From positions 330,001 through 394,000 of the forward strand of contig JANTUC010000012.1 in assembly GCA_026873275.1 (NCBI GenBank): a DNA stretch of 64,000 nt. Direction: 5' to 3'. A program made the translations under genes and the position numbers. Under the pieces are notes generated by a model. It saw only the letters and a program-made list of their open reading frames with translations. It ran no database searches and was not told the DNA's origin. Source of the DNA: Pseudopithomyces maydicus (Eukaryota; Ascomycota; Dothideomycetes; Pleosporales; Didymosphaeriaceae). Positions within the stretch are counted from its first letter, which is position 1; each line of letters starts with the position of its first letter. Positions 1-12,740 of the stretch are shown in pieces.

Positions 1-429
1 ATAGGCTCTGGATGAACGTCTTGTATTTCTCCGATGCCCGAGGCTATTGCGCCGAGCGATGGCTGTTCCAAGGTTGCATTGAGCACACGTGATTGCCAGG
101 TACCCTTGGTCAATGTGGGCCCCGTTCCATAGGTACCTATGCACTCAGGACAAGGATCGATGGTCGGGTGATTCTCCAAACCGGAAATATGGCCTAATTT
201 GACCTGAATTGTAGATGCACGATCGATGCTTAAATCGGACGGTTTGCGACGATCAGATATAGCGATATAAAGTTAGAAGGCGTTGCGAAGTGAATATGTA
301 AGCAGGTAGTGTTGTCCTGTACATGGTGCACAATGTCAGATAAGGCGGATTTGGCTTGTTCTCCATGTTTCGTAGGTTCGGGTCTCGCACCTCAAGATGA
401 CTTTGCATCAGTGAGAAGCAGAACTTCCT

Positions 430-575
430 TTTCCCTCTCGTCAATTATGCTCACCGTGCCGTATTTTCTCCATTGTTCTGGTACACCCTTTTCTGATGAA
501 ATCGTTGCGCCTGGCTTGTCTTTGGCTGGTATGCCCTTGGCTGGAGTCGGCATGATCTGTGTAGGGTCTTGCGAA
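430..575 (+). repeat. dispersed repeat family R2, copy 1
   Basis: This stretch resembles 3750-3885 and 25150-25275. Shared blocks include a TATTGTTCTGGT motif, a CGTTGCGYCTGGYTTG motif and a final GGAGTCGGCATGA motif, in the same order and at similar spacing. Identity looks like about 70 % by eye. No boundaries or duplicated target site could be defined, so this may be a fragment of a larger old transposon. Confidence 0.5.
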
Positions 576-710
576 GAGAGTTTGCAGCAGGAATATTGAT
601 TTACGTCCAGGAAACTGTAGCAGCTTCAACCTCCCTTGGGGTACGGTGACACACCGAGCGCGCTGTTCACGAAGGCATTCAGTGCATAAGTGGTATTGCC
701 GTCCACCTAT

Positions 711-843
711 GTTGTTTGTTGTTTTTGAAAAGGTCGCAGCTGAGTATGAGCTGACTAGATGAAAATGGATGGAAAAAAGCAGTTGTCCTTTCTTGTGACA
801 ATTGAACGAATGTTCGTACACGAAGTATTGATTCGAAAGGTAT
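711..843 (+). mobile_element. short mobile element R1, copy 1
   Basis: A 133 bp insertion is flanked by a perfect 12 bp direct repeat, CCGTCCACCTAT, at 699-710 and 844-855. The body aligns with three other copies (14411-14521, 20268-20368 reversed, 63343-63454 reversed): a T/G-rich start, then AGCTGACTRGATGAAAA, then a block ending CTTGTGACAATTGAA. This copy has a longer 3' tail than the others. There is no coding capacity. The target-site duplication is seen directly. The class is inferred: variable duplication length and absence of terminal inverted repeats fit a SINE-like element better than a MITE. Confidence 0.75.
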
Positions 844-1672
844 CCGTCCACCTATAACTTGCAGAGTAGGTGCTTGTGAGACCTTGTCTCCCTCCATGCG
901 GGGATTGCGAACATAATTGAAAGGCTGAAAGACTGTGTATCGACTCGAAGCCAGGATCCACACGATGTTTGTAGTATTTTGTCAATACGCTGCCCGCGGG
1001 TATATCGTAGATATCGGCGTGAAGAGAATAGGAAGAGGGTGCTCGTATATCCTTAGGGCCTGGTATCGCAACTGGAACGAGCGGTGTGCCACGGAATAGG
1101 GTAGCAGGATAGGGGGATTATGACATCTCTGTAAGTTTGTTTAGTCTCCCACGTGTAACATGTGCGGTTTGTAATGGTTGGATATACTCTTACAGAGAGG
1201 CACAGTATAATGAGACCTGAACGGATGTCGCTCCGAACCTGGATAGCTCATTCTGACCATAGCTCTCTGTGGGGACAATCCTGCCATACCATTCCGCATC
1301 ACCACAATATATTGTATCTTTGCTCGTACGCAAGCGGCCCGCAGTTCTCAGGCTGCAATGCTGCCTTTGGTGTTATCGGAACCAGTATCAACGGGTCTCG
1401 GGGCCTGTGTTGAGCGAGCTTGATCTGGTATCGATGCCACTTGCGCGGTAGTGCAACGGATGTTCTGGCAGAAGAGATGAAGACCATCCCCACAACGGGG
1501 TGGTTGGAGAATTTGGAAGAGACAGAAGAGAGCTTCTCTGCTGATGATGCGATGGACCTTGGGCGTATCCATCCGGGTATCAGGCTGCGGTTCTCGAGGG
1601 ATCATCTAGCAAGAAGAAGCGACTCATCGTCGCTGTCCTGAATGCAGAGCGAGTGTATTGAAGGTGTTGCCG

Positions 1673-1732
1673 GTGTTGCAGATGGTGCAGGTGGTGCAGA
1701 TGGTGCAGATGGTGCAGGTAATAGAGAGCAGG
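1673..1732. repeat. GGTGCAGAT-type microsatellite
   Basis: Imperfect 6-9 bp units of the GGTGCAGAT / GGTGTTGCC kind are repeated about seven times. Confidence 0.7.
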
Positions 1733-3749
1733 TATGCGTTGCAGCGCTTCCGACGGCAAGGACGACAGCTTGGTAACCGTGATGAAGGACTTCAGAAGAA
1801 GACTCGGGGTCTATAACCTCGCCGTCGCATATATTCGGCTGTTCATACACCTGCCCTGTCATCTGTGCGGCGTTGCTGGGTCCTGGGGGTCATAACCACC
1901 AGGGCAGTCTTGGCGCAGTTCTTCACACCCCCGCGGTCGTGCAGCTCATGGCACCACCAATGACACACCCCCACAAGGCATCTACTGCGCAAACCGTAGT
2001 CGCTTGAGCAATATGGTTGCGTCACACCCGCTGTGCAGTCATTCGGAAATGCCACACACCTGCAACTCTCATCCAAGAACATTCAGTGCCCTGCTACACC
2101 ATCCGGCTACCCAGGACGCGATCGTGATCCCGGATTCGTGGCGACGCAATGATGGCACGAGCGCATCAGACCTGCCGTTCATCGGCATAGAACGCCCATA
2201 ATACCAGCAGCGTAGTCTAGGCGGGCAACAGGCATTACCTTTGAGCCCCCAACAGAGCCGCGCCATGGGTAAGTGCCGAGCATTATGCAACTCAACCTAC
2301 TGGTAACTCATGACGCCTATCAGCTTTCCCGGGTTTCCCAGCCTTTCAAAGGACAGGGCTTTAACCAAACAACGCCCTGTCGCTTCAGGTGCACCTACGA
2401 CCTGCAATACACGCTTGGCGTGTGGCGACTGCTCTCCCAACGCCTTCGTCAAGCTAGCATCAGATCGTTTCTCTAGGGTGTTTGGACCGACAACAACGGG
2501 GTACAGTTGGGTCAGTGGCCTGCCGGTAGCAAAGAACCCCCTCGGCTAGGACAAGCCGTAGGCAGCCGTTGTGGTCTGATGGTTGATCGCACATGCCACG
2601 AGATCATAAACACGGCCCTGATTTGTCGCGCTCAGACTCTATCAATACCCTTGGAAGCTACCCTGACGAATGAACCCCTCCTAGAAGAGCATCGCGGGAC
2701 GGCTTCTCATGCCCACCACTCCTCTTGCACGCACGCGAACTCACTCCTGCAGACCATCAATTACGGATCGAGCCTTGTTTGACTGTCTAGGCATAGCAAT
2801 CGAGAGCACCGCCCTTCGCCCTTTCTAGAGCAAACATTCAGAAGGTCTAGTTGTGCAGGCTGTGTAGCGATTGGCCGTCGGGTTCTCGACCAGGAAAGAG
2901 ACAAGCTCATACTCCCATGAACATAAACCGGCAGCCAGAATCGCCGCTGAGATCAACACCATAGTACCCGGCGTAGTATTGCTCACTATTCTCCCCAGGG
3001 AGCATAGGGTGTTCGGCAACGCAGAGACCATTCGTCCTTGATCTATCGCAGCCAAGAGCATGGCGTCGCAACTTTATACTCGTATGCATACCAATGATCA
3101 AAACAGCTTTGATGCACTCAGAGGAATCTCATCCAGCGGAAAGACGACCATGTCGCAGTGGTGCTGTCGAATCCAGCGGGGTTCCTCCTCTTGCCAAGAG
3201 GCACTTCTTTAGGCACACTGTCTCCTATGACTTCGATGCAGTATCCCAGACCGATACCGCGAATATCCGCGTAATAATGTGGCCGTACTTCATCAGATTA
3301 TCGGCCCACACTCATCTCAGATCGCGTTTCGTACGAAAGAAACAGCAAGGCTATATGCAATGGTGTGTATACGAGCCCATTGTCTTAAGCCGGGACAAGG
3401 ACTTCTGCAGACCCGACATAACTGTTCACGGATGCCCCAACAAGAAGAAGACATGCGCCGATAAAAGACAGTACAGCTGGAATCACCATGATCCGCTGTC
3501 CAGAGTGGCGCAGATCCGGTAGAACAAAACCTTGGTTGCAGGGGTCAATCGCAACTATGTGGCTTTGGAAAAGGTAGGCGATACTCTGCGCAGACGTACG
3601 TACACCTCGAATGGCGCGCTTATTTCCAGTCTCTAGTAAAGCTTCGGCGATCCGTCCTCTGTAGCAAAGGATCAACCCATCGCGTGCGAGATTCGAAGAA
3701 CCTTTCTGAGATGAACTTGGCCGGCCTTGTCGAAAGGTCGTCCCGACAT

Positions 3750-3885
3750 GCTCTTCGTCCTCATCAGTTACAATGACCCTCTCATGTTTGGTCTATTGTT
3801 CTGGTGCTCATTTCTATTGAATCTGTTGCGTCTGGTTTGCCATTAACTGGAGTCGGCATATCCTGGCTACGTCTGCGCGACGATA
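3750..3885 (+). repeat. dispersed repeat family R2, copy 2
   Basis: Second copy of the family seen at 430-575. It shares the CTATTGTTCTGGTGC block, the TGTTGCGTCTGGTTTG block and the GGAGTCGGCAT block in the same order. Confidence 0.5.
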
Positions 3886-5926
3886 ATTGAATGACTGACG
3901 GACCGGAGTGTTTCAGATCGCATGGCTCATTGCGAGATATGAGCTTTACCGGCAATTCTTGTCAAATTTCCCATCTCGCTACGATGCGATGACTATCGAT
4001 CGAATCGTTCAAAGAATCCCGCCTTCGTATACATCCACACGTACATACTTCGACACACCATGAAACCCTGGGGTCGGAAATCGATGGCAGCACTTCATAC
4101 ATGCGGAGGGGTTGGGATATTGACGCTTCGCAATGGGCAACATGACAACCGTATGGAATCCATTGCGGTTACAAGAAAGCGGACATTCTTGGAGAAGAGG
4201 AGAGGAATGTTATCCAGTGCTGAGAAAACATCCATCCGGCCGATAATAAGTTGTCATCAAGTCTGCGAAGGCCAGGCCATGAGGCAGAGATCAACCTGAT
4301 TGGTGTATCAACACCGTTGTTGATGAATCAAAGGGCTCTCGAGAAACACCTGACGTGGTTTTAAGTCCCATCAATGTCGGTATTGTCAGTTGATGATTAA
4401 TCGATGGAATTGCGTGACGAATAAGACGTACCGGTACTTTCGTTTGTGCTCAGATCAGGGGATGACGCTAACGATACTAGGCACGCTAAATCAGCCTGAT
4501 GTGCGCAACACGCGACTTGGAACGTCTCCATACCTCACCAACCACATACACTTGGTGCAGCACACAGGGCTAACTTCGTTACCCTGTTCCCATTTGAAAA
4601 ATCCCGAAATTTTTCATTGGCGACGGTCGCCCATCTGAAACCGTGGACTCCAAAAAATGCCGGGGGTTGGGACGATCTTTCACGTCATGGACTTCCTCAG
4701 TCGACATTCATCAACCATCGCAGTCGACTCCCTGTTTCAACAATACGTGCTGTCATGATCAGATGCATTTCGATTCGGGAGCATGATTGCCAGGCTTTCG
4801 AAGTACCAGATTATCAGCCATCGTAAATCACGTGGTCAAACACTCACCTAGGCACCTGAGCAGCCAGATGCTACTAAGACCTCCTATCGAGTTCATCTAG
4901 GGAACAGGTTACATGTCGCTATATTTGGGAACCATAAAAGTCGAAACGGGGTCGCGAGTGGTGCTGCGCTGAGATGCGCCGGAGACAGACTCCCTCCTGA
5001 TTAGCAGCGTACGCCTAATCCTCGATTAGCGGAGTGTGACACGCAAATGTTCGGGTGGAGGATCTTTCTACTCATGAACATGACGGGCACTGGATTCGAT
5101 ATCTTGAAAAGGCTTTGAGGGATGTACCATGCCTGGTACGCACATATTCTCTGTGCTCGACACAGTTCTCGGATGTCCAGACGTCCGATACGTTTGATTC
5201 AACGCTTTCAGTCTGAACGGTTTCATCCTAAATCATTATTAGCATGTGTTACCTATTCAGCGGAACAGAGACCCATCTTTCAACTCGTATCTTCGATCAG
5301 ATACAACTGCTCCAAATAAGCAGGACTACGAGGAAGCAGGTTTCTGTTGCGATTAGCTGTTATACGTTGATGGATATAAGGCGATACGATCAACACCATC
5401 CGACAAGAGACAAGCCAGAAAAGTAAGGTAAGTGTCGCTTCGCTCGATCTCTTATGACAGCTAGATTATTAGCTGGATCAATCGTTCGAGCCTCAATGGG
5501 GAACCTACCTGAAACCATTCTGAAGATGACTAAAACAATCTTCGTGTACAAGAATTGGCGTTGATTGGATGAAACCGAGACCAAAGGAATGAACCGAGAA
5601 GGAATCCGAAACCGTGAAAGAGTTATAGCCGTGGGATACTGAGATCAGAAGACCTGTTAAGAATCTTATTGCCACGGGAGAGCCGAGCTCTTGGGCTGAG
5701 ATGAAACCGCTCGTCGTGCTACCGCAGCATCGAGGAGTCGGGGTTGGGTCTTACGCTCCTCACGCCGTATTACTCACCATTACCTGTTTGAACTTCGCTT
5801 CCTCCCCCAGGTGAGCGTTCCGGGTGATCCATCATCCATTGATGATTACTATCCTTGCGTTCCTAGGACTACGGTCCATTCCTAGCCATGGTCCTTGCTG
5901 CTTTTTGCCCTCGTAACCACAATAGA

Positions 5927-6052
5927 ATTTCAGGTGAGTCGTTGCATAAAGCAATAACAGACACCCAACACCAAGCAAAGCTTGAAGAAATTTCAGATGA
6001 GTCGGTGCATGAATCAACAACAGACATCCAACACCAAGCAAAGCTTGAGAAT
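5927..6052 (+). repeat. 63 bp tandem duplication, in frame
   Basis: Two 63 bp units start at 5927 and 5990 (ATTTCAGRTGAGTCG...). Sixty-three bases is 21 codons, and on the plus strand both copies stay open in one frame (5888-6103). They give two similar 21-residue blocks that share the core TQHQAKLE / IQHQAKLE. The frame is short and has no other support, so this is either a coding relic or chance. Confidence 0.6.
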
Positions 6053-8577
6053 AGCAGCAGGAACCCACGACGTAAGACACATAATCCATCTCGAATAGGA
6101 TAGGCGGATACACCACAGTGGTTAGCTTCCGCCCTGAGAAGCTTGCGCCCGATTCCACTTCGTTGCAAACAAGACATTGGTAAAATAATGCGATCATGAA
6201 GATTGCAAGACTCGCAGGAAGTGTCGACAGAAAGAGATTGACGAGAAAGGAAATCAGGTCGGGATGATTTCAAAAGTCGGGCAATTTATTGACAGTGGAC
6301 CGGGCCGACATAAAGAGACGTACTTCCTGTTGATATTGCTGGCCACAAGAGCATGGGCTTGACTTGAGCTCTCTGATAGACGTGGAATGGCCAGCAGCAT
6401 CGTTGTCCGTTCCCGGGACCAGGGTTTTTGAATACCTGATGGAATGGCCAACTATATCAAGGACGAGGCCTTTGAACCACCATTCGTATTCAGACGTGTT
6501 TCCTCCCGCACCACAGGAGTACCGCGCCGATGCTTTCCACTGACAGTATACATTCCTACTTTGCCAGTGGGTACACATCTTCAGATCTCGCGAGCGATAT
6601 ACATTCCTACTTCGCCAACGGATCGTGTGAGTGTTATACATTCCTACGACGACTCACACTGGTGCTGCCCAAAAGATCGGTATTGACAGTGCCTTGACAT
6701 CGCTCGATCGTTTCGAGAATACTGGCACGGCAGTACTGTTGACACGTTGAGCTCTTACTATCCCACGGGGAGTAGCTCGATGTTCCGGAGTTGTAAACAA
6801 GAGATCCGGATTTGATCGACATAATCATAACGGATGATGTTTGAAAACGTCTCGACCGACTATGATCTTCCAAAGGCGTCATCTCAACAAGTGATTGGAA
6901 CTTCCTGGTGTACGCGGAACCGGAATCCACTTGCTCCATTCATTCGTCCAGCACAGCGTTGGACCAAGTCAGAATATCGATCGGCTCCCGTATCACGAAG
7001 AACCACACACGCCCTCGGAACCCAGCACCAACTCCGGAGTCGGTTACTCACGCAGGCAGCTTGCCCTTGCTTTTGCTTACCGGAATCTTTGCTGTATGTG
7101 GCACTTTGTGAGGGCGCGTGGTGTGTCTCTAGGCAATTCGGGGACTCCACAATATCCAACTTTGACCTGGCTGAACAACGATGAACACGATTGAAGCTTT
7201 TTATCCGTAATATTGGAAATCTATACTGCCTGTTGCCTTTGAGGATGGCAATATATGTTCCGAGGATCCGGGCCTGGCTTGCTCGAATTGGCAATTCTCA
7301 AGGGTTCATGGATCGTCTTGTATGCGTTCCTCGTAACAAGACTTCCCGACATCCTTGGTTTCCACAAGCGGTATTTGAGTTGGCGGCAGCGGGGTTCGAA
7401 ACTGCTGTCTCTTCGAGCGATATGGGCAATACGGGGCGATATCGGCTGCCTGCTATCATCTCCCGGGTGTTTATATTTCCCATCAGCCAGAACCAGCAAA
7501 GGTCTTCCGATGTACCAATGTTTCTGGAGTCCGTTCCTTCCCACGAGACGGATGGGAGAGGCACCCGGAGTGTCTGAGACAGACTCCTTCTCTCCAGCAC
7601 GATCGGCTTCTTCGCATTGCTTGGCTCCCCAGCTCGACTATATTCACATGCAGAGATACCAAGCTGCCATGTATCCCGTTGGCTCTGATACCATATTGTA
7701 TCTATGTATTGCGGCCTACGGTAGGCGGTCGGCTTGTACGGATCACGGGGCGGTCGGAAGCATACGAATTCGGAAGAACGTAGCAACAGGACGCAACAGG
7801 AAGGATGTTGGCCTTTGCGGGCATGCTGCTGGAGCACACATGTTAGCAAATGTCCTGATAAAAGCCCATCCTCACACCGGAGACTCGTGGGACCTATCTG
7901 CTATACGAGCGTTGAGCTCTGAGTCTGCTCTAGGCAGATCCTACAAGCCTAGAGCATGTGTCCAAACAGCACCGTGGATGCCGCCCGGTGAGGCAATACC
8001 CAAACGGCCATTGGAGACCACATGGAATGTCCCAGGAGCCCTTCCAGTCACCCAGAGGCGCTGTGCTTTTCCTTCCCCTGATTGTTTGGGCAAAGCCGGG
8101 CCCACGAAGGTATCCGCGTGGTTGGTCCTGTGCCTCGACAGGTCGAAGCAAGTGTCGAGACTGTAATCGGGTCTGCTACAGTCGTAGTAGGGATCTTTGA
8201 TGCAAACAGAGACTCGATCGATGATGCTGGGGCTTCTGTGCTGGCGCCGCGGTGCGAGTGCTGCCGGAAAGAGCAGGAAGAGGAAACCGCTGCTCTGGGA
8301 AAGAGACAAGCATGTTGCACAATATGCATACGACAAGAAGCTGTGTAAAGCCATACCGCCAGAGCAGATGCTGGCGGCCGAGAAGAGGGGGTGGGGCGCC
8401 GCCGATTGTCGTTGGTTTGTTTGGTGTTGCTATGCCGCCGTTCGAGTCCCTAACTGGAAGGACCCCTACCTGGCCGTAACACCACAACGACGGCGCATAC
8501 GAGCTTCGGAGTGCGATCAAAAGAACCGGCGTAATCATATTACTCACCGCATGATCAACCAAAGATCAATTTGAGTG

Positions 8578-9116
8578 GTGTTTGACTGCGCCGAGGCCTC
8601 CGAGTGCTGCGGCTGGTGGTGCGGCTGGTGGTGAGTCTCACGAGCAATGCCTCACCCCCCACAACACCACAGGCAGACATGCTGCAGTCTTCGGAGTAGG
8701 ACCAAAAGCTTCAGGACCTCCACTATAGTCCCCGCCGGCTCAAAATTTGTTCAAAAAGGCCTATAGATGGTGTCGCCGTGGGCTCCGAAGGTTAGGAGGG
8801 GTACTGGCAGTGAGTTTCACCCGCAGGACCCCCGCCCGCGCACAGCACCACGGGCAAGGATAATGCAGCGCTCGGAGTAGGGCCAAACGCTTGAGCGCCT
8901 CGACAATAGTCACCTCAGTGTCGATTTTGATTAGAAGAGGTCTATGGATGGTGTCACAGTAGGCTCCGAAGGCTTCGAGGAGTTGGGCTGCCGCCGAGCC
9001 TCCCCTACAGAACCTCTGCCTCTCTTACAACACCAGGAGCGGCGACACTCTACAGTACTCAAAACGACAGCAAAGGCTTCAGCGATTCGATAACACTCCC
9101 CGCAGCATCTCGCAGC
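8578..9116. repeat. degenerate tandem repeat, about 182 bp x 3
   Basis: Three diverged units of roughly 180-190 bp can be aligned by the landmarks GGTGT...GGCTCCGARGGYT (about 8578, 8767, 8949), CACAACACCAC / CTTACAACACCA, and TCGGAGTAGGRCCAAA...GCTTCAG. All frames contain stops, so it is not presently coding. Confidence 0.55.
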
Positions 9117-9131
9117 ATCTCGCAGCATCTC
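9101..9131. repeat. 10 bp microsatellite (GCAGCATCTC)3
   Basis: Three perfect tandem copies of a 10 bp unit lie at the end of the larger degenerate repeat. Confidence 0.8.
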
Positions 9132-10457
9132 CACCGCTCAAGATATGCCCCAGGGCTGGTGCCATCGAGGCGTCTGGAAAGGGCTTGGCATTGTTTCCCC
9201 AATGCTGTTGCCCTCCGCCGAGGCAATGTCGTTGCCTACCAACGCCTCGAGTCTTCTACCTACTTTCTTCAGCCGCAATGCGGTCTCATCCTTCTCCAAT
9301 ACTCCGCATTGTTCTCCACGTCCTGCGCCGGCTTCATTTGAACAGCCTGGAGAATCTGCCAATGCTGTAGCCCTGCCGCTGCCCGCCGCCGCCCGTCGCC
9401 GCATCAACAAAAACAAACCTACCGGGGTAGGTATGCGAACAACACTCCGCCTACGCCTTCTCCTCCCCCTTCTGCGGCGCGAGTCTCCCTCTCCTAGGCA
9501 ACGATGCGAACGGTTCATCGAGAACCGGCAGGACTCGGGACGGTTCGACAGAAAGGGAGAACACCGACTTCTCGAGTTTGAGACGGATACACATGGCGAT
9601 AGCTTGACAATGGCGGAGCGACGAGGCTCGGCGGGGCACAGAAGCACAACAACCATGATAACAAGGAGACTAGGTCGCGGGCTGGATGAGGAGATGCAAT
9701 GGGGGAATTGCTTGTCACAAATACACAAGTACCGAAGGTACTCTTTCGCAGGAAAGGGTGGGTGCAAGACCTTTCGGAGGGAGTGCATATTCGCAGAATG
9801 TACCGGTTTCCCTGGCAGTTGTCATAGGCGCCGGGTAGGCTAGCGGGACTGCTATGATGAAATAAGAATCTACGGAAACCTGGCACATCGGGGCATTCTC
9901 TCAAGGAGATGCCAACCACGTAGTGGTAGACAACGGCAAAATATTCATCTAGGGCGATAAATTGCATCTCTATATAGTATAACGAGAGTAATATAAGGAG
10001 ATTATCCTAGAGTGCTATATATACTAATACAATGTTCCGCTTTAGTCTATTAAAGCTCGTGGCAAGGACATGATAACATTATTCGGACAACAGCTAATGG
10101 CAAACAAGATAATTTATTCATCTTTCAAACAAAGGTGCTGTAAATCGACGACCCCGGAAGTTCCTCCGTAGCCTGATCAAGTCGATTCACACTCAAAACT
10201 CTAGTGTGACAGTCGCTCGATACAAGACAGCTTCTAGAAATACTGTGTATCTATAATACATAGAATTAGGGGCCGATATAAATCAATGGTGGGTTCAGTT
10301 TCAAAGGGACAGACGTTCGATGAAGCAGAGTCAACAGATCCATGCTGGTTTGCATATCGCCACCAAAAGATGAAGAAGAAGCGGCGTTGGTTATAAACAT
10401 GTGTATTAATTCCCACACAAATATTAGCACCGACTCTAATCTCTCCTGAAACCTCCT
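9132..10457. other. intergenic, no supported gene
   Basis: Two long overlapping open frames face each other here (9145-9843 plus, 9138-9788 minus). They are complementary, so they cannot both be selected, and neither has domains or splice partners. From about 9960 to 10460 the DNA becomes AT-rich, with ATATA stretches, as is common in fungal 3' flanks and old repeat DNA. It lies just downstream of the minus-strand gene that ends at 10537. Confidence 0.45.
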
Positions 10458-10536
10458 CTAGAAAACACACAGACAAGCCCAGGTTAAGCAACAAAAGTCC
10501 ATCATAATCCAGGACACAATGACACTCCGATCGTCC

Positions 10537-12740
10537 TCAAGCAGTAGTCCCTGCCGATCCACCACCACCACCACCGCCACCTTGTCTCTTCCGCCACGTC
10601 TCAGTCCGATATCCGCTGCCAACCCCGTACTTTCCGTTGATCGCATTACTCGCTGGCTCAGGGATGCACTCATCGGCGCTTTTGCCCTTCCTGCTACAGT
10701 TCTGGCACGGCCGCATGCGATCGCATCCCTTCTTGAAATGTATGCAGCTCTGGCAACGAGGCATCTTAACATCATACGGGACTGTAGGCACTGGGGGTGG
10801 TTGAGGGACTAGAGGACTAGTCGCCGTCGAGGAGCTGGCCATGCTGCCATAATTCCAGGGCTGAGGGTGCACGGGATTGAAACCGACTGATGGAGACGCG
10901 GAAACTCCCATAGGGGCGGATAAAGACCCTGGCAGAGCAGCTGGAAGTCCCGGCCGAGCAGCCGGGAGAGTCATTGGGGGAGCTGGGGCCCGGGAAGTCG
11001 GTTGCTGACGATCAAGGATAGAGGGGTGCTAAAGAACTCCTCGTAGTTACTTGCCATAGGGATACCGCTGGTACTTAGGCGAGAGGGTGCCGGATCAGTC
11101 CGTGGCTGAGGACTGGAACCAGGACGGAGGCTAGAGAGCACTGGGTGAGCCGGTGGCAGAGGACTAGATCTAGGGCGGGGACCAGAGAGCGCCGACGGCT
11201 GAGGGATAAACCCAGTGCTAGGTCTAGAGAGCCCCTGGTTGGGAGGTACCTGAGTACCAGGGCTGTGGCGAGGACCTGAGAGCGCCTGGTAAGGTAATGG
11301 CTGAGGCATATGACTAGGGTCAGGACCATATGGCGTCAGGTATCTCGGTGGCAGAGGAGTCGAACCAGGGTGAGGGCCAGAGAGCGCCGGGGAGGTTGGT
11401 GGCTGAGGATTAGAGCTAGTACTATAGCCAGAGAGCGCCGGGTAAGGCAATGTCTGAGGCATATGACTAGGGCCAGGTCCATATGGCGTCAGGTATCTCG
11501 GTGGCAGAGGAGTCGAACCAGGCTGAGGGCCAGAGAGCGCCGGGAAAGTTGATGGCTGGGGAGTATAGCCAGTACTATAGCCAGAGAGTGTCTCGTAAGG
11601 CGATCGCTGAGGCACATGGCTAGAACCAGGGCCATAGTGGGCCGGGTATGTCGGTGGCAGAGGAGTATAACCAGGTCGAAGGCCAGAGCTCGCCGGGTAA
11701 CTCAGTGGCTGATGATCCGGGCTATAGTCTGATTCACAGAGCCCCTGATCATTCGACGACTGAAAAGCTTGACTGGGGCGAGGACCATAGGGCGGAGAGA
11801 AAGCCGATGGTTGAGGAGTCGAACCAGGGCGAGGAGCAAAGGGCCCTTGGTAGTTCGGTGGCTGTAGGGTAGGACTGGGGCGAGGGCCAGGGAGTGTCGG
11901 CAAAGGAGGCGACAGACTTGTATATCCACTGCCAGCTAGACTTTGATCGGGAATGTATTGTGAGGCAGCTTGTGGCCCTCGAAGCATCGGATCAAGCATC
12001 TCGAGATCAATGGTGGGACGTGGATTGAATGGCAAGTGAGATCTGAAGCCCGTCTGGGGAGGCTCTTGCCATAGACTGTCGATTCGAGGAACTGCTGGTC
12101 GAGGAACGACGGGTCGCGAAGCTGAAGCTTCTCCTTCGAGAGGGAAACTCAGGAGTCTACTATCTTCGCCTTGGCTGTACTCCGAGGGGTTTCCAATACG
12201 AACCGCATCGCTGAATGGAACCACCGTCTTGATGTTGAAGTTGACAGCGGGAAGAACCTCTTCTAAAGTCTCCTTGATTACCGCGTTGACGTGACTGTAC
12301 CACTCTCGGGGAACGGTGAGTAGATTCACGTTCTTGCACGGCTCGATCGCGAAGACGTGGAGAAGGAAGACCTGAAGCGGGCGTAGGCTCTCTAGACTGA
12401 GGATCTGTATTGTCTCCAAGGCGGTGACAAGGTACGGCTTGACGTGCGTATCCATTCCAATCCTCGCAGGATTGTTGAGTGTTCGGTGGTAGCGGACAGA
12501 CAGCTGGGGTCCTGCAGCACTGTCGGTAGGCTCCTCGAAGGTCATCGCCTCGAACAGTTCTTCGAGAGGGTATGCCGCAGGTGTGCCGTTGCTGGATGTC
12601 TGCGACGTAAAGTCGACGTGCCTTACTGTAGCCGCTGCGCCCGCGTCCGCGTAGATGGTGTTGATGAACTCGGGGAACTTGTTTAGCTCGGCAGTCGGGT
12701 ACTGCACGAGCGACGAGTTTGGAAGGTACGGGTTGCTCAT
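10537..12740 (-). CDS. proline-rich protein with C-terminal Zn2Cys6-like cluster
   Basis: A 589-codon open frame (12740-10971) meets a 145-codon frame (10974-10537) at an ATGA overlap lying on a run of five G/C (10976-10980). One extra base in that run joins them into one frame of 734 residues, which I take as the real gene. Residues 1-200 have no recognisable fold. Residues about 280-570 are proline/glycine/serine repeats with units of about 51 residues built around SGPxPGSTPLPPRYLTPYGP. Near the C-terminus is a cysteine cluster, C-x2-C-x6-C-x5-C-x2-C-x9-C, close to the fungal Zn2Cys6 pattern but with a long last loop and an unusual C-terminal position. A basic glycine-rich tail follows. A DNA-binding regulator is the inference. 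Read literally, the sequence gives a truncated 589-residue protein. The gene is divergent from the one at 13319. Confidence 0.65.
11305..11715 (-). repeat. coding tandem repeat, about 153 bp unit
   Basis: Within the proline-rich gene, near-identical DNA blocks (for example at about 11308-11370 and 11460-11522) recur at about 153 bp and encode about 51-residue repeats. A third, more diverged unit lies at about 11613-11680. Recent expansion is likely because the first two are nearly identical at the DNA level. Confidence 0.65.

Larger units (their letters stand above)
1..9130. other. gene-poor degenerate region
   Basis: No credible gene was found in the first 9.1 kb. All open frames are short, overlap one another on both strands, lack recognisable domains and are not joined by convincing splice sites. 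The longest (about 7255-8166, plus strand) has opposing open frames on the other strand and an unnatural composition. Some short stretches look like eroded coding sequence: a cysteine-rich frame at 1843-2082 (minus), hydrophobic stretches at 2825-3061 and 3385-3675 (minus), and an in-frame duplication at 5927-6052. I could not assemble these into a gene. Base composition is not extreme, so heavy RIP is not evident here. The block is best read as old intergenic or transposon-derived DNA. Confidence 0.5.

Noticed and set aside
1843..2082. Cysteine-rich 79-codon minus-strand frame as a secreted protein
   Set aside because: Several cysteines, but no signal peptide, no upstream exon and no matching cysteine pattern of a family I know.
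7255..8166. 303-codon plus-strand open frame
   Set aside because: Opposing frames of up to 183 codons cover the same DNA, residue usage is not protein-like, and no domain is visible.
9138..9843. Two long opposing open frames (216 and 232 codons)
   Set aside because: They are complementary over the same DNA, so at most one could be real. Both have skewed Arg/Ser/Pro composition and no domain, promoter or splice site.
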